Assembly: GCA_034003145.1 (NCBI GenBank)
Contig: JAVEZE010000117.1
Location: forward strand, 1 to 8,534
From: JACKPD01 sp034003145
GTDB lineage: Bacteria > Spirochaetota > Spirochaetia > CADAEX01
DNA length: 8,534 nucleotides
Reading direction: 5' to 3'
Shown piece by piece: positions 1-6,821 of this stretch. The stretch's first letter is position 1, and the number at the start of each line of letters is the position of its first letter. Position numbers and translations under genes: made by a program. The notes beneath the pieces were generated by a model that saw only the letters and a list, made by a program, of their open reading frames with translations, did not search any database and had not been told where the DNA came from.

Positions 1-582
1 GAAAGCCCTGTGAGCAGCTTTACGGCAGCATTTATCGGCGACACCAACTTTCATGACGGAGAGGTTACAAAAATAATTGACAAGGAATATGCCGTTATAT
101 TTGTCGATGGAATTGGCGAGATTATTTGCTTTAACGACAGAAAGCTTAAAACAGGCGACCCTGTTCATGTAAGCATCAGGCCTGAAAAAATATACACATC
201 AAAGACAAGGCCGGAAGAACACAGAAAAATCAATATGCTGCACGGGACAGTTGAGAACATGGTATATATCGGCACCTCAACCAAATACTGGGTCAGGGCA
301 GGAGAGTGGCTTTTTACAACCCAGCAGCCCCACAGGCACTATCTGCTTGATGAACTGCCCCCCAAATGGGATGATGAGGTTTGGGTCTCATGGCATGCTG
401 ATGACTGCTACATGCTTGAGAAATACAGCGAGGCTGATGAGCAGCTTCTGACCATCCCTGATGTTGAGGAACCTGAACCGGAAGCAGATGAGGATGCCGC
501 AGAAAACACTGAAACAGCTGCGTTGCCCGATGCAGAAACAGAAAAAGCCCCCGCGCACGGGCTTTCAGATGAGAAAAGCTGA
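1..582 (+). CDS. potA: Polyamine ABC transporter ATP-binding protein PotA, C-terminal part (5' end outside window)
   Basis: This is the C-terminal part of the ATPase that powers spermidine/putrescine import. The reading frame is open from base 1 (residues ESPVSSFTAAFIGDTNF), matching the PotA stretch that joins the nucleotide-binding domain to the TOBE region. The GTG at base 10 is therefore an internal Val codon, not a start. Walker A, signature and Walker B motifs lie upstream of the window. The visible part is the TOBE_2 regulatory domain, with strands around FHDGEV, the RPEKI turn and LHGTVENMVYIGTSTKYW, closing with VWVSWHADDCYMLEKY. After this usual family end comes an extra tail of about 50 residues rich in Glu, Asp, Ala and Pro, probably disordered. 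The TGA stop shares its A with the ATG of potB, so the two are probably translationally coupled. Assignment rests on the TOBE motifs and on potB, potC and potD immediately downstream. Confidence 0.9.
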   Translation, partial: ESPVSSFTAAFIGDTNFHDGEVTKIIDKEYAVIFVDGIGEIICFNDRKLKTGDPVHVSIRPEKIYTSKTRPEEHRKINMLHGTVENMVYIGTSTKYWVRAGEWLFTTQQPHRHYLLDELPPKWDDEVWVSWHADDCYMLEKYSEADEQLLTIPDVEEPEPEADEDAAENTETAALPDAETEKAPAHGLSDEKS

Positions 583-1460
583 TGATCAGAATAAGGAATA
601 TTCAGGAAAAAATAATAACCCTCCCCTCTTTTCTATGGCTTTTTTTTCTTTTTCTTGTTCCGACAATCCTTGTTATTTATGTCAGCTTCTGCCCTTCTGA
701 TACATACGGCAATATCAAATACGGGTTTACCTTAAAAGCCTATTCAGAGATAATCAATCCCGCTTTTCCCGCGATAATATTCAGAACCCTAAAGATCAGC
801 GTCTATACAACTGCCATCTGCCTTGCTGCCGGGATTCCTGTAGCATACGCGATGGCGAAAATGGAGAGGAAATGGCAGCAGAATCTGATGATGCTGATAA
901 TTATTCCGTTCTGGACAAACTTTTTAATCAGAATCTACGCATGGAAAATAATTCTTCATCCTGAAGGATTTTTAAAACAGTTTCTTGTGACACTCAGGAT
1001 AATACCGGAATCAGCATCTCTTCTTTACAATGAGGGAGCGGTCCTTCTTGTTCTTGTTTACACATATCTTCCGTTTGCGATACTGCCTCTTTATTCAGCC
1101 GCGGAGAAGTTTGACTTTCACCTGCTTGAGGCAGCCCGCGATATCGGGAGCTCTCCGATGCGCGCCTTTTTCCAAATATTCCTTCCGGGAATAAGCCAGG
1201 GGATGATATCGGCAATAATGGTTGTTTTTATCCCCGCGCTCGGCTCATACATCATACCTGATATGGTGGGAGGTCCCAACAGCGAAATGCTGGGGAACAA
1301 GATCGCGCAGAGGGTTTTCATTGACAGGAATCTCCCCCGGGGCAGCGCGCTTTCAACAATACTTATCCTTGCGTTCATTCTTCCGCCCCTTCTCCATCTT
1401 ATAATAAGAAAAACCAAAAAATCCATCAGAATTACGCTGCCGGGGGTCCTGCCTAAATGA
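582..1460 (+). CDS. potB: Spermidine/putrescine ABC transporter permease PotB
   Basis: One of two inner-membrane permease subunits forming the polyamine channel with PotC; PotA binds it from the cytoplasm. The 292-residue length is normal for PotB. About six membrane segments are visible, the first at residues 15-35 (PSFLWLFFLFLVPTILVIYV). The EAA loop, which docks the ATPase, begins at residue 183 (EAARDIGSSPMRAFFQIFLP), with the expected Gly at 189 and Pro-Gly at 202-203. The PotB-type stretch GSYIIPDMVGGPNSEMLGNK lies at 221-240. The ATG at 582 overlaps the potA stop (TGATG). Only a weak GAG-type ribosome binding site precedes it, so expression probably depends on re-initiation after potA. 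The 3' end overlaps potC by four bases. The choice between PotB and the putrescine-specific PotH is not certain from sequence alone. Confidence 0.92.
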   Translation: MIRIRNIQEKIITLPSFLWLFFLFLVPTILVIYVSFCPSDTYGNIKYGFTLKAYSEIINPAFPAIIFRTLKISVYTTAICLAAGIPVAYAMAKMERKWQQNLMMLIIIPFWTNFLIRIYAWKIILHPEGFLKQFLVTLRIIPESASLLYNEGAVLLVLVYTYLPFAILPLYSAAEKFDFHLLEAARDIGSSPMRAFFQIFLPGISQGMISAIMVVFIPALGSYIIPDMVGGPNSEMLGNKIAQRVFIDRNLPRGSALSTILILAFILPPLLHLIIRKTKKSIRITLPGVLPK

Positions 1461-2227
1461 AGAAAAACAGATACCCCCTGTACATTACAATAGCAGTTCT
1501 TTTATTCTTCTGGATACCCATAATAATTCTTGTCGTAAACTCATTTAACGGTTCAAGATTCGGCTCGGTGTGGGGCGGATTCTCATTAAAATGGTATGTA
1601 AAGCTTTTTGATGACAGGAGCGTATGGCGGTCGCTTAAAAACACCGCGATAGTAGCCGCAGTATCCACAGTTGTCTCGCTTATACTTGGAAGCCTTGCTG
1701 GTTTTACATTATTCAGGTATAAAACAAAGCTTCAGAAATTCCATCTGGGGCTTGTCTCACTTCCCCTTGTCATCCCTGATATCCTGATGGGGATGAGTCT
1801 GCTCCTGTTCTTCATATCACTTAAAATCCGCCTCGGGCTTTTAACTATCATCATCGGTCATATAACGTTCTGCATAAGCTATGTCGCGGTGACAATACTC
1901 GCCCGTCTTCAGGATTTTGACTACAGGGTAGTTGAAGCGGCACGCGACCTTGGGGCAAAAGGGTGGCTTTTATTCAGAAGGATATATATGCCTCTTCTTT
2001 CGCCGGGCCTTCTTGCCGGAGCCATGCTTTCTCTCACATTGTCGCTTGACGATTTTATTATCACCTTCTTCACAGCGGGGCCCGGATCCTCAACCCTGCC
2101 GCTTCAAATTTACAGTATGATCAAATTCGGCTCCCCTCCAATGATAAACGCACTTTCAACGCTTTTTTTGATGATGACATTTCTGATCGCTTTTTCGTAT
2201 CAGAGAATTACAAGGAGAAACACATGA
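1457..2227 (+). CDS. potC: Spermidine/putrescine ABC transporter permease PotC
   Basis: Second permease subunit of the polyamine importer, partner of PotB. At 256 residues it has the family length. The N-terminal membrane segment spans roughly residues 8-28, and about five more follow. The EAA loop starts at residue 160 (EAARDLGAKGWLLFRRIYMP), with Gly166 and Pro179 in place. The strongly PotC-like stretch SLDDFIITFFTAGPGSSTLP lies at 196-215 and continues into LQIYSMIKFG. The ATG start forms an ATGA overlap with the potB stop, and the TGA stop forms the same overlap with the potD ATG. This gives fixed ratios of B, C and D by coupling. The gene appears complete and intact, with base composition like its neighbours. 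Confidence 0.93.
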   Translation: MKKNRYPLYITIAVLLFFWIPIIILVVNSFNGSRFGSVWGGFSLKWYVKLFDDRSVWRSLKNTAIVAAVSTVVSLILGSLAGFTLFRYKTKLQKFHLGLVSLPLVIPDILMGMSLLLFFISLKIRLGLLTIIIGHITFCISYVAVTILARLQDFDYRVVEAARDLGAKGWLLFRRIYMPLLSPGLLAGAMLSLTLSLDDFIITFFTAGPGSSTLPLQIYSMIKFGSPPMINALSTLFLMMTFLIAFSYQRITRRNT

Positions 2228-3261
2228 AAAATTTTATTTACCGTTTTATTTTAGTTTCAGCAGTTATCCTGCTCTCATCCTGCGGCGGCTCAAAACCTGT
2301 ACTTTATATCTACAACTGGTCTGATTATGTCAAGGAAGATCTTATAACCAGATTTGAAAAGGAAAACAACTGTAAGGTAATAATGGATTTTTTCGATTCA
2401 AATGAATCCATGTTTGCCAAGCTTAAAGCAGGCGCGTCTGGCTATGACATTGTTTTTCCCACAGCCTACATGGTTCAAGTTATGTCGCATGACGGAATGC
2501 TTTCAGAAATTGACCACTCAAAAATACCCAATATCGTCAATATAGACGAGAAATATCTTCCGTTCGCGCTTGATTCAGGGATGAAATACAGCGTCCCATA
2601 TATGTTAAGCAACACAGGGCTTGGATACCTTTCTGACAGGGTTGATGATTCATTTATCCCTTCATGGGGGATTTTCGGCGATGCCAGGTACGCCGGCAGG
2701 ATGACAATGCTCAATGACATGAGGGAATCAATAGGAGCTGCCCTTAAATATCTGGGCTACAGCATGAACTCTACAAATCCTGATGAGCTTGAAAAAGCGG
2801 GGGATCTTTTAATCAGCTGGAAAAAAAACCTCGCTAAATTTGAGGCTGATCAGTACAAGAACGGCCTTGTCTCGGAAGAGTTTATCATAACACACGGCTA
2901 CAGCGGCGATATTTTCCAGGTCATGGAAGAAAACGATAAAATTGCATACGAAATTCCAATTGAGGGGACAACAGTATCCTGCGACAGCATGGTATTACTT
3001 AAAGACTCAAAAAATATTGATCTTGCCTATGCTTTTATCAATTACATGCTTGAACCGGAAGTCGCGGCAGAGAACATCGAGTATGTTTATTATATCGCGC
3101 CCAACAAACCAGCCTATGAACTTGTAAGCGAGGAAATAAAAAACGAACCTGCGGTTTTTTTGTCAAACGAAATGCTGATGAAAAGCGAGGTGCTTCTTGA
3201 CCTCGGAGAAGACAATCTGCTTTATTCAAAAATATGGGATAAGGTTAAAGCTGTAAAATAA
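2224..3261 (+). CDS. potD: Polyamine-binding lipoprotein PotD
   Basis: Solute-binding protein that captures spermidine or putrescine and hands it to PotBC. It has 345 residues. A lipoprotein signal peptide covers residues 1-19, with lipobox LSSC and Cys20 as the acylated residue, followed by Gly-Gly. It should therefore be membrane-anchored, unlike soluble E. coli PotD. The family start YIYNWSDYV lies at 28-36. Aligned by eye to E. coli PotD, several ligand residues are kept: Trp32, Tyr35, Tyr82, Asp165 and Glu168 (in NDMRESI), Tyr226 at the W229 position, Asp254 and Tyr290. The position of E. coli Trp255 is Ser252 (in TTVSCDSM), so one wall of the aromatic box is lost. A good AAGGAG ribosome binding site at 2212-2217 supports the ATG, which overlaps the potC stop. 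The family is sure; the exact polyamine is not. Confidence 0.92.
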   Translation: MKNFIYRFILVSAVILLSSCGGSKPVLYIYNWSDYVKEDLITRFEKENNCKVIMDFFDSNESMFAKLKAGASGYDIVFPTAYMVQVMSHDGMLSEIDHSKIPNIVNIDEKYLPFALDSGMKYSVPYMLSNTGLGYLSDRVDDSFIPSWGIFGDARYAGRMTMLNDMRESIGAALKYLGYSMNSTNPDELEKAGDLLISWKKNLAKFEADQYKNGLVSEEFIITHGYSGDIFQVMEENDKIAYEIPIEGTTVSCDSMVLLKDSKNIDLAYAFINYMLEPEVAAENIEYVYYIAPNKPAYELVSEEIKNEPAVFLSNEMLMKSEVLLDLGEDNLLYSKIWDKVKAVK

Positions 3262-3277
3262 CAGGGGGAAAAGTATT

Positions 3278-4075
3278 ATGAACAAAATCGGAATACTTGG
3301 CTTTGGCAATATGGGAGAAGCTATCTTAAAGGGAATCATAAAAAAACACCCTGATTCAGAAATTACAGTTTTTGATAAATCAGAAGTTAAACTGAAGCGA
3401 AGTGTGTCTGTCTACAGGGCAGCAGCCGCTGAATCGATTAAAGAACTGTTTTCAGTCTCTGACACAGTAATACTTGCGATAAAACCCCAGGATACAGATG
3501 CGTTTCTCAAGGAAATATCAGGTTATTCGAAATCAAAAAACATAATTTCGGTAATAACCGGAAAAGCAACAGGGCTTTTCGCCGATTCCCTAAAGACAGC
3601 CAATATCTGCCGCTTTGTGCCCAACATCGCGGCGCAATGCGGTAAAGCAATGACTGCTCTTTCATTCCATGATACTGCGGATGAGGGCTTTATCCCTGAA
3701 GCTGTTGAAATAGCAGAATCATTCGGAAAAGCTGTAATTATTCCTGAAAAACTGATGCCGGCTTTTACCGCTATTTCAGGTTCAGGCATTGCCTTTGTTT
3801 TTCAGTTTATTCACGCGATGGCAATGGGCGGGGTAAGGGCCGGTTTTACCTATACCGAATCCATCAACATAGCCCTCTCTGCTGCCGAAGGAGCGGTTGA
3901 AACTATAAAATCCTCAGGGATTAATCCGGCTGATCTTGTAACAGCAGTAGCATCACCTTCCGGAACAACAATTGAAGGGCTCCGGATACTTGAAGGGAGC
4001 GGATTTAACGCGGCAGTCATGGACGCGGTTTACGCATCATACAGAAGAGCTGCGGAAATTGAGGAGAGCTACTAA
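3278..4075 (+). CDS. proC: Pyrroline-5-carboxylate reductase ProC
   Basis: Cytoplasmic NAD(P)H-dependent enzyme for the last step of proline synthesis, reducing 1-pyrroline-5-carboxylate to L-proline. Its 265 residues match the family length. The Rossmann motif GFGNMG is at 8-13, the AIKPQ strand end at 67-71, and VPNIAA at 114-119 replaces the usual MPNTPA. The C-terminal helical dimerisation domain holds ISGSGIAF at 166-173, where the usual Pro of SGSGPAY is Ile. The signature segment SPSGTTIEGLRILE lies at 226-239, including the paired Thr of the substrate site. A strong AGGGGGA ribosome binding site at 3263-3269 sits 8 bases before the ATG. The gap to potD is only 16 bases with no visible terminator, so it is probably co-transcribed with the polyamine importer. 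The stop lies 5 bases from the stop of the facing transporter gene. The substitutions are mild, and function as a P5C reductase is likely. Confidence 0.9.
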   Translation: MNKIGILGFGNMGEAILKGIIKKHPDSEITVFDKSEVKLKRSVSVYRAAAAESIKELFSVSDTVILAIKPQDTDAFLKEISGYSKSKNIISVITGKATGLFADSLKTANICRFVPNIAAQCGKAMTALSFHDTADEGFIPEAVEIAESFGKAVIIPEKLMPAFTAISGSGIAFVFQFIHAMAMGGVRAGFTYTESINIALSAAEGAVETIKSSGINPADLVTAVASPSGTTIEGLRILEGSGFNAAVMDAVYASYRRAAEIEESY

Positions 4076-4080
4076 GCTTT

Positions 4081-5085
4081 TCAAACAGGCAGGGAAGTGA
4101 AGAGTATTAAAAACACAGGCAGAAGCAGAACATACATAATATAGGTAACAAGAAGGATATATGCTGTCATATCCTCGTTAATACCCGCATCCATAGCCAT
4201 AGTCGACAGGTTGTTTGCCGGCGGGATATGGAATTCAAGAAAAAGGACAAAGATAATTGTCTTATCCAGATTGATGTGCCGCAGCACCAGAAAATACAGA
4301 AGATAGAAAACAGCAGGCATTATAAGATAATGTACTGATGCGACTCCTGCAAGTACCACATTCATCTGCTTTTTAACTGATGAGTGAAGCTTTATACCTG
4401 CGATCATTGCGCCCAGATTTACGAGAATAAGGGGAGTAAGGACAGACCCCAGCCTCTCAAGTGCCTTGAAGATATAAATTACCGGTAAAGCACTATCAAA
4501 AACAATATGCTGGATATTTAAAAGCGGTATCAAAAGGCCAGCCATAATACCGTATAACGAAGGGGACAACAGCTCTTTAAATGAAAACCTGACATTGCTG
4601 CGGGCAATAAGAAAATTCCCGAAAGACCAAAGCAGGGGACTGTATATAAAAAGGTAAACACCGATAAAGACAACCGCTTTTTCAAAGTTATAGACAGATG
4701 CAATTACAGGCATTGTCATCGGCAGGATTTCAAGCAGCGAGAGAGGAATATATCCGGCATTTCCGAATGCGCTTAACGCAAGCGCGGCCCTCTTTTCCTT
4801 TAAAGGAAGAGAGATGAATCTGAAAATTATAACAGCAAACAGCATTGAAATAGCCGGAATAGCTATTGCCGCCAACGGCATAAAAAGAGAGCCTTTAAGA
4901 AAAGAGATATCAGCTTTCCCCATATTCGCGAAAAAATAGACAGGCATGGCAACCTTAACCAGAAAAGCGCTGACAGATTTTTGAAAATTCCCGTTTACAA
5001 GGCCGGTGCGCCTGATTATAAACCCGAGGCCGATAAGCACGATAAACTGAATTGATGTGTAAAATCCGGGGATAAGATATTGCAA
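4081..5085 (-). CDS. Auxin efflux carrier (AEC) family transporter
   Basis: Integral membrane protein of 334 residues with about ten hydrophobic segments, the usual AEC/BART layout of two five-helix repeats. The first segment is at residues 9-24 and is followed by the family's FIIRRTGLVN turn. FGNAGYIPLSLL at 107-118 matches the FGN-G motif of the first half. IPPANNLSTMAMDAGI at 287-302 matches the P--N crossover motif of the second half. Bacterial members export or import organic acids or amino acids; the substrate cannot be read here. The start is TTG at 5083-5085, directly preceded by an in-frame TAA, so nothing further upstream is possible. The next Met (47) would delete the first helix. 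Only a weak GGCGG site precedes the TTG, so expression may be low. It converges on proC and is divergent from the MATE gene to the right. Confidence 0.85.
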   Translation of the reverse strand: MQYLIPGFYTSIQFIVLIGLGFIIRRTGLVNGNFQKSVSAFLVKVAMPVYFFANMGKADISFLKGSLFMPLAAIAIPAISMLFAVIIFRFISLPLKEKRAALALSAFGNAGYIPLSLLEILPMTMPVIASVYNFEKAVVFIGVYLFIYSPLLWSFGNFLIARSNVRFSFKELLSPSLYGIMAGLLIPLLNIQHIVFDSALPVIYIFKALERLGSVLTPLILVNLGAMIAGIKLHSSVKKQMNVVLAGVASVHYLIMPAVFYLLYFLVLRHINLDKTIIFVLFLEFHIPPANNLSTMAMDAGINEDMTAYILLVTYIMYVLLLPVFLILFTSLPV

Positions 5086-5143
5086 TTAAGGTGCCGCCAG
5101 GCCCTTAAGCTTATAGAAGGAAGCAAGATAATTGCGGTTCACT

Positions 5144-5162
5144 CCCCTTTTTAGGAAAGGGG
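5144..5162. repeat. Inverted repeat CCCCTTT-5-AAAGGGG
   Basis: A perfect 7-base stem surrounds the 5-base loop TTAGG. No run of T follows on either strand, so it is not a standard intrinsic terminator. It resembles the short palindromic repeats scattered between genes in many genomes, but only one copy is visible here. A cruciform, mRNA-stabilising or interspersed-repeat role is possible and cannot be decided from this window. Confidence 0.45.
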
Positions 5163-5227
5163 TTATATCTGATTTCTTTATTCTATTAATGAAGCATCTG
5201 CAGGAAGAAACCTGGAATGAGTTTTTT

Positions 5228-5244
5228 TTAAAGATCATCTTTAA
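5228..5244. promoter_or_regulatory. Perfect 17-base dyad, possible operator
   Basis: TTAAAGATCATCTTTAA is an exact 8-1-8 palindrome centred on C5236. It lies between the two divergent transporter genes, about 85 bases before the candidate MATE -35 box. The symmetry and length fit a binding site for a dimeric regulator. It is preceded, not followed, by a T run on the plus strand, so terminator use is unlikely. No regulator gene is visible nearby, and the identity of any binding protein is unknown. Confidence 0.35.
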
Positions 5245-5258
5245 CTTTACAGCTTCCT

Positions 5259-5280
5259 TTTCCATGGAAATCAGTTTCCA
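5259..5280. promoter_or_regulatory. Three overlapping TTTCCA half-sites, possible operator
   Basis: Two dyads share a half-site. TTTCCATGGAAA at 5259-5270 is a perfect 12-base palindrome. TGGAAATCAGTTTCCA at 5265-5280 is a perfect 6-4-6 inverted repeat. The result is TTTCCA, TGGAAA, TTTCCA in a row. The array ends 32 bases before the candidate -35 box of the MATE gene, a position suited to an activator, or to a repressor of the opposite gene. The function is inferred from symmetry and position only. Confidence 0.35.
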
Positions 5281-5312
5281 ATTTATACCGGTTTGTATCA
5301 AGCATTCTCCTA

Positions 5313-5340
5313 TTGACAGAGAGAGTTCCCTTAATATACC
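5313..5340 (+). promoter_or_regulatory. Candidate sigma-70-type promoter for the first MATE gene
   Basis: A consensus -35 box TTGACA at 5313-5318 is followed after 16 bases by TATACC at 5335-5340, which matches the -10 consensus at four of six bases. Transcription would start near 5347 and leave a leader of roughly 38 bases before the ATG at 5385. The TTG inside the -35 box is also the first possible start of the MATE frame. Reading it as promoter favours the downstream ATG as the true start. Confidence 0.45.
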
Positions 5341-5384
5341 ATTTTATCATACTGTCCATATTCAAGACAAGACGCAAAATTATT

Positions 5385-6821
5385 ATGAAAACAAAACTAT
5401 CAAATCGGTGGTATGGGCCGGAAGGGTACAGAGAAATTCTTATCCTGGCAATTCCGCTTATAATCAGCACAGGAAGCTGGTCAGTACAAAGTTATATTGA
5501 CAGACTTTTCCTGGCCTGGTACTCAACAGAATCAATTGCGGCAGCTATGCCGTCAGGAATACTCAACTATACGTTCATGAGTTTCTTTATCGGGACAGCA
5601 AGCTATATCACTACATTTATAGCTCAGTATAAAGGGGCCGGATACCCGGATAAAATTGGACCTGCCCTATGGCAGGGAATTTACCTTTCAGCGGCAGGCG
5701 GTATTATCATGCTTCTGTTTGTCCCTGCTGCTCCGCTGTTATTTAATATTTTCAATCATGCACAGCCGATTCAGGAGCTTGAGGTTGTTTATTTCAGGAT
5801 TCTTTGTTACGGCGCGTTTCCCGCGATTGCGGCAGCTACACTTTCAGGCTTCCACTCCGGCCTCGGGTTTACATGGCCTATTATGTGGGTCAATATTTCA
5901 GCCACAGCTTTCAATATAGTATTTGATTATCTTCTTATTTTCGGACATGGAGGTTTTCCCGAGATGGGAATAAAAGGAGCCGCAATCGCGACTGCCCTTT
6001 CAGGTGTTGTTGCTCTATCCTTATATGTAATTATTATTTTTACAAAAACCAACAACAGGATTTATAAAATAATAAGCGGATTCAGATTTGATAAAAAACT
6101 TTTTACCCGTCTGCTTAGGTTCGGCACGCCAAGCGGCGCTCATTTTTTTCTTGATGTCGCTGCTTTTACATTGTTTATCCTGTTTGTTGGAGTTCTCGGT
6201 ACAGAATCCCTTGCAGCGACAAATATATCATTTTCAATCAACTCAATTACCTTTATGCCGATGCTTGGCCTGGGGATAGCAGTCTCAGTTCTGGTGGGTC
6301 AAAATCAGGGAAAAAACAATCCTGGCGCATCTTCAAAATGTGTCTGGAACGGTTTTCACCTGACGTTTGCCTATATGTCTTTCACAGCTCTGCTTCTATT
6401 TACTATACCTGATTTTTTTATCGCGCCATTTTTAAAAAAGGCTGATCCTGCAGCAGGAATGGCGATAAAAATTACCTGCAGGGTTTTGCTTAAATATATT
6501 GCTGTTTACACATTGCTTGATTCATTCAATATCCTTTTTGTATCAGCTCTTAAAGGGGCAGGAGATACCAGGTTTGTAATGATAAGCAATACCGCACTTT
6601 CAATTTTCCTTTTTGTCATTCCTTCCTGGTTTTTTATTTTCAGAATAGGAAAAGGGATTTATGAGGTTTGGGGAGTTGCCACATTTTATATTTGCGCTCT
6701 TGGAATAAACTTTTTCTTGCGTTTTACGGCTGGCAAATGGAAAACCATGAAGGTAATTGAAGAAAGACATATAATAATTCCCCCTCTGACTCTGCCCCAA
6801 ATACCTGTAGTTTTGGAATAA
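5385..6821 (+). CDS. MATE-family efflux transporter (first of two)
   Basis: Cytoplasmic-membrane antiporter of the multidrug and toxic compound extrusion family, expected to expel cationic compounds in exchange for Na+ or H+. From the ATG at 5385 it has 478 residues with about twelve hydrophobic segments. The MATE marks are SYIDRLFLAWYS at 36-47, TTFIAQYKGAG at 76-86, DYLLIFGHGGFPEMGIKGAA at 181-200 and VSVLVGQNQGKNN at 300-312. The C-terminal half also has LKGAGDTRFVM at 389-399. The frame stays open to a TTG at 5313, but those 24 extra residues do not look like the family N-terminus and would overlap the candidate promoter. No strong ribosome binding site precedes the chosen ATG, so the start is less certain than the gene. 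The last codons belong to a sequence repeated near 8.3 kb. The substrate is unknown. Confidence 0.88.
   Translation: MKTKLSNRWYGPEGYREILILAIPLIISTGSWSVQSYIDRLFLAWYSTESIAAAMPSGILNYTFMSFFIGTASYITTFIAQYKGAGYPDKIGPALWQGIYLSAAGGIIMLLFVPAAPLLFNIFNHAQPIQELEVVYFRILCYGAFPAIAAATLSGFHSGLGFTWPIMWVNISATAFNIVFDYLLIFGHGGFPEMGIKGAAIATALSGVVALSLYVIIIFTKTNNRIYKIISGFRFDKKLFTRLLRFGTPSGAHFFLDVAAFTLFILFVGVLGTESLAATNISFSINSITFMPMLGLGIAVSVLVGQNQGKNNPGASSKCVWNGFHLTFAYMSFTALLLFTIPDFFIAPFLKKADPAAGMAIKITCRVLLKYIAVYTLLDSFNILFVSALKGAGDTRFVMISNTALSIFLFVIPSWFFIFRIGKGIYEVWGVATFYICALGINFFLRFTAGKWKTMKVIEERHIIIPPLTLPQIPVVLE

Larger units (their letters stand above)
5086..5384. other. Divergent intergenic region with several symmetric sites
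   Basis: This 299-base stretch separates the AEC gene (minus) from the first MATE gene (plus). I see no convincing protein here. Short open frames exist on both strands but lack family resemblance and good ribosome binding sites. It contains a CCCCTTT/AAAGGGG inverted repeat, a perfect 17-base dyad, overlapping TTTCCA/TGGAAA half-sites and a candidate rightward promoter, each listed separately. No clear promoter for the minus-strand gene was found. TATAAG on the minus strand at 5110-5115 is a possible -10 box, but no -35 box lies at a suitable distance. Confidence 0.6.

Noticed and set aside
10..12. GTG at base 10 as the start of the first protein
   Set aside because: The frame is open to the window edge, and the preceding residues fit PotA. 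It is an internal Val codon of a gene cut by the window.
1118..1426. 102-codon minus-strand frame within potB
   Set aside because: It is antisense to the conserved EAA loop region of PotB, with no own signals.
4060..4082. Possible terminator AGCT-ACTA-AGCTTTT at the end of proC
   Set aside because: The stem is only 4 to 5 bases with a short T run. It is too weak to call as a terminator between the facing genes.
5199..5228. CAGG-AAGAAA-CCTG followed by a T run as a rightward terminator
   Set aside because: The stem is only 4 bases, the T run starts several bases later, and no gene on the plus strand ends just before it.
5086..5301. 71-codon minus-strand frame ending at the stop just upstream of the AEC gene
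   Set aside because: It has no recognisable family and mixed composition, and it spans the dyads of the intergenic region. It is kept only as a possible leader in the findings.
5132..5500. 122-codon plus-strand frame across the intergenic region
   Set aside because: It overlaps the start of the first MATE gene in another frame and has no domain resemblance.
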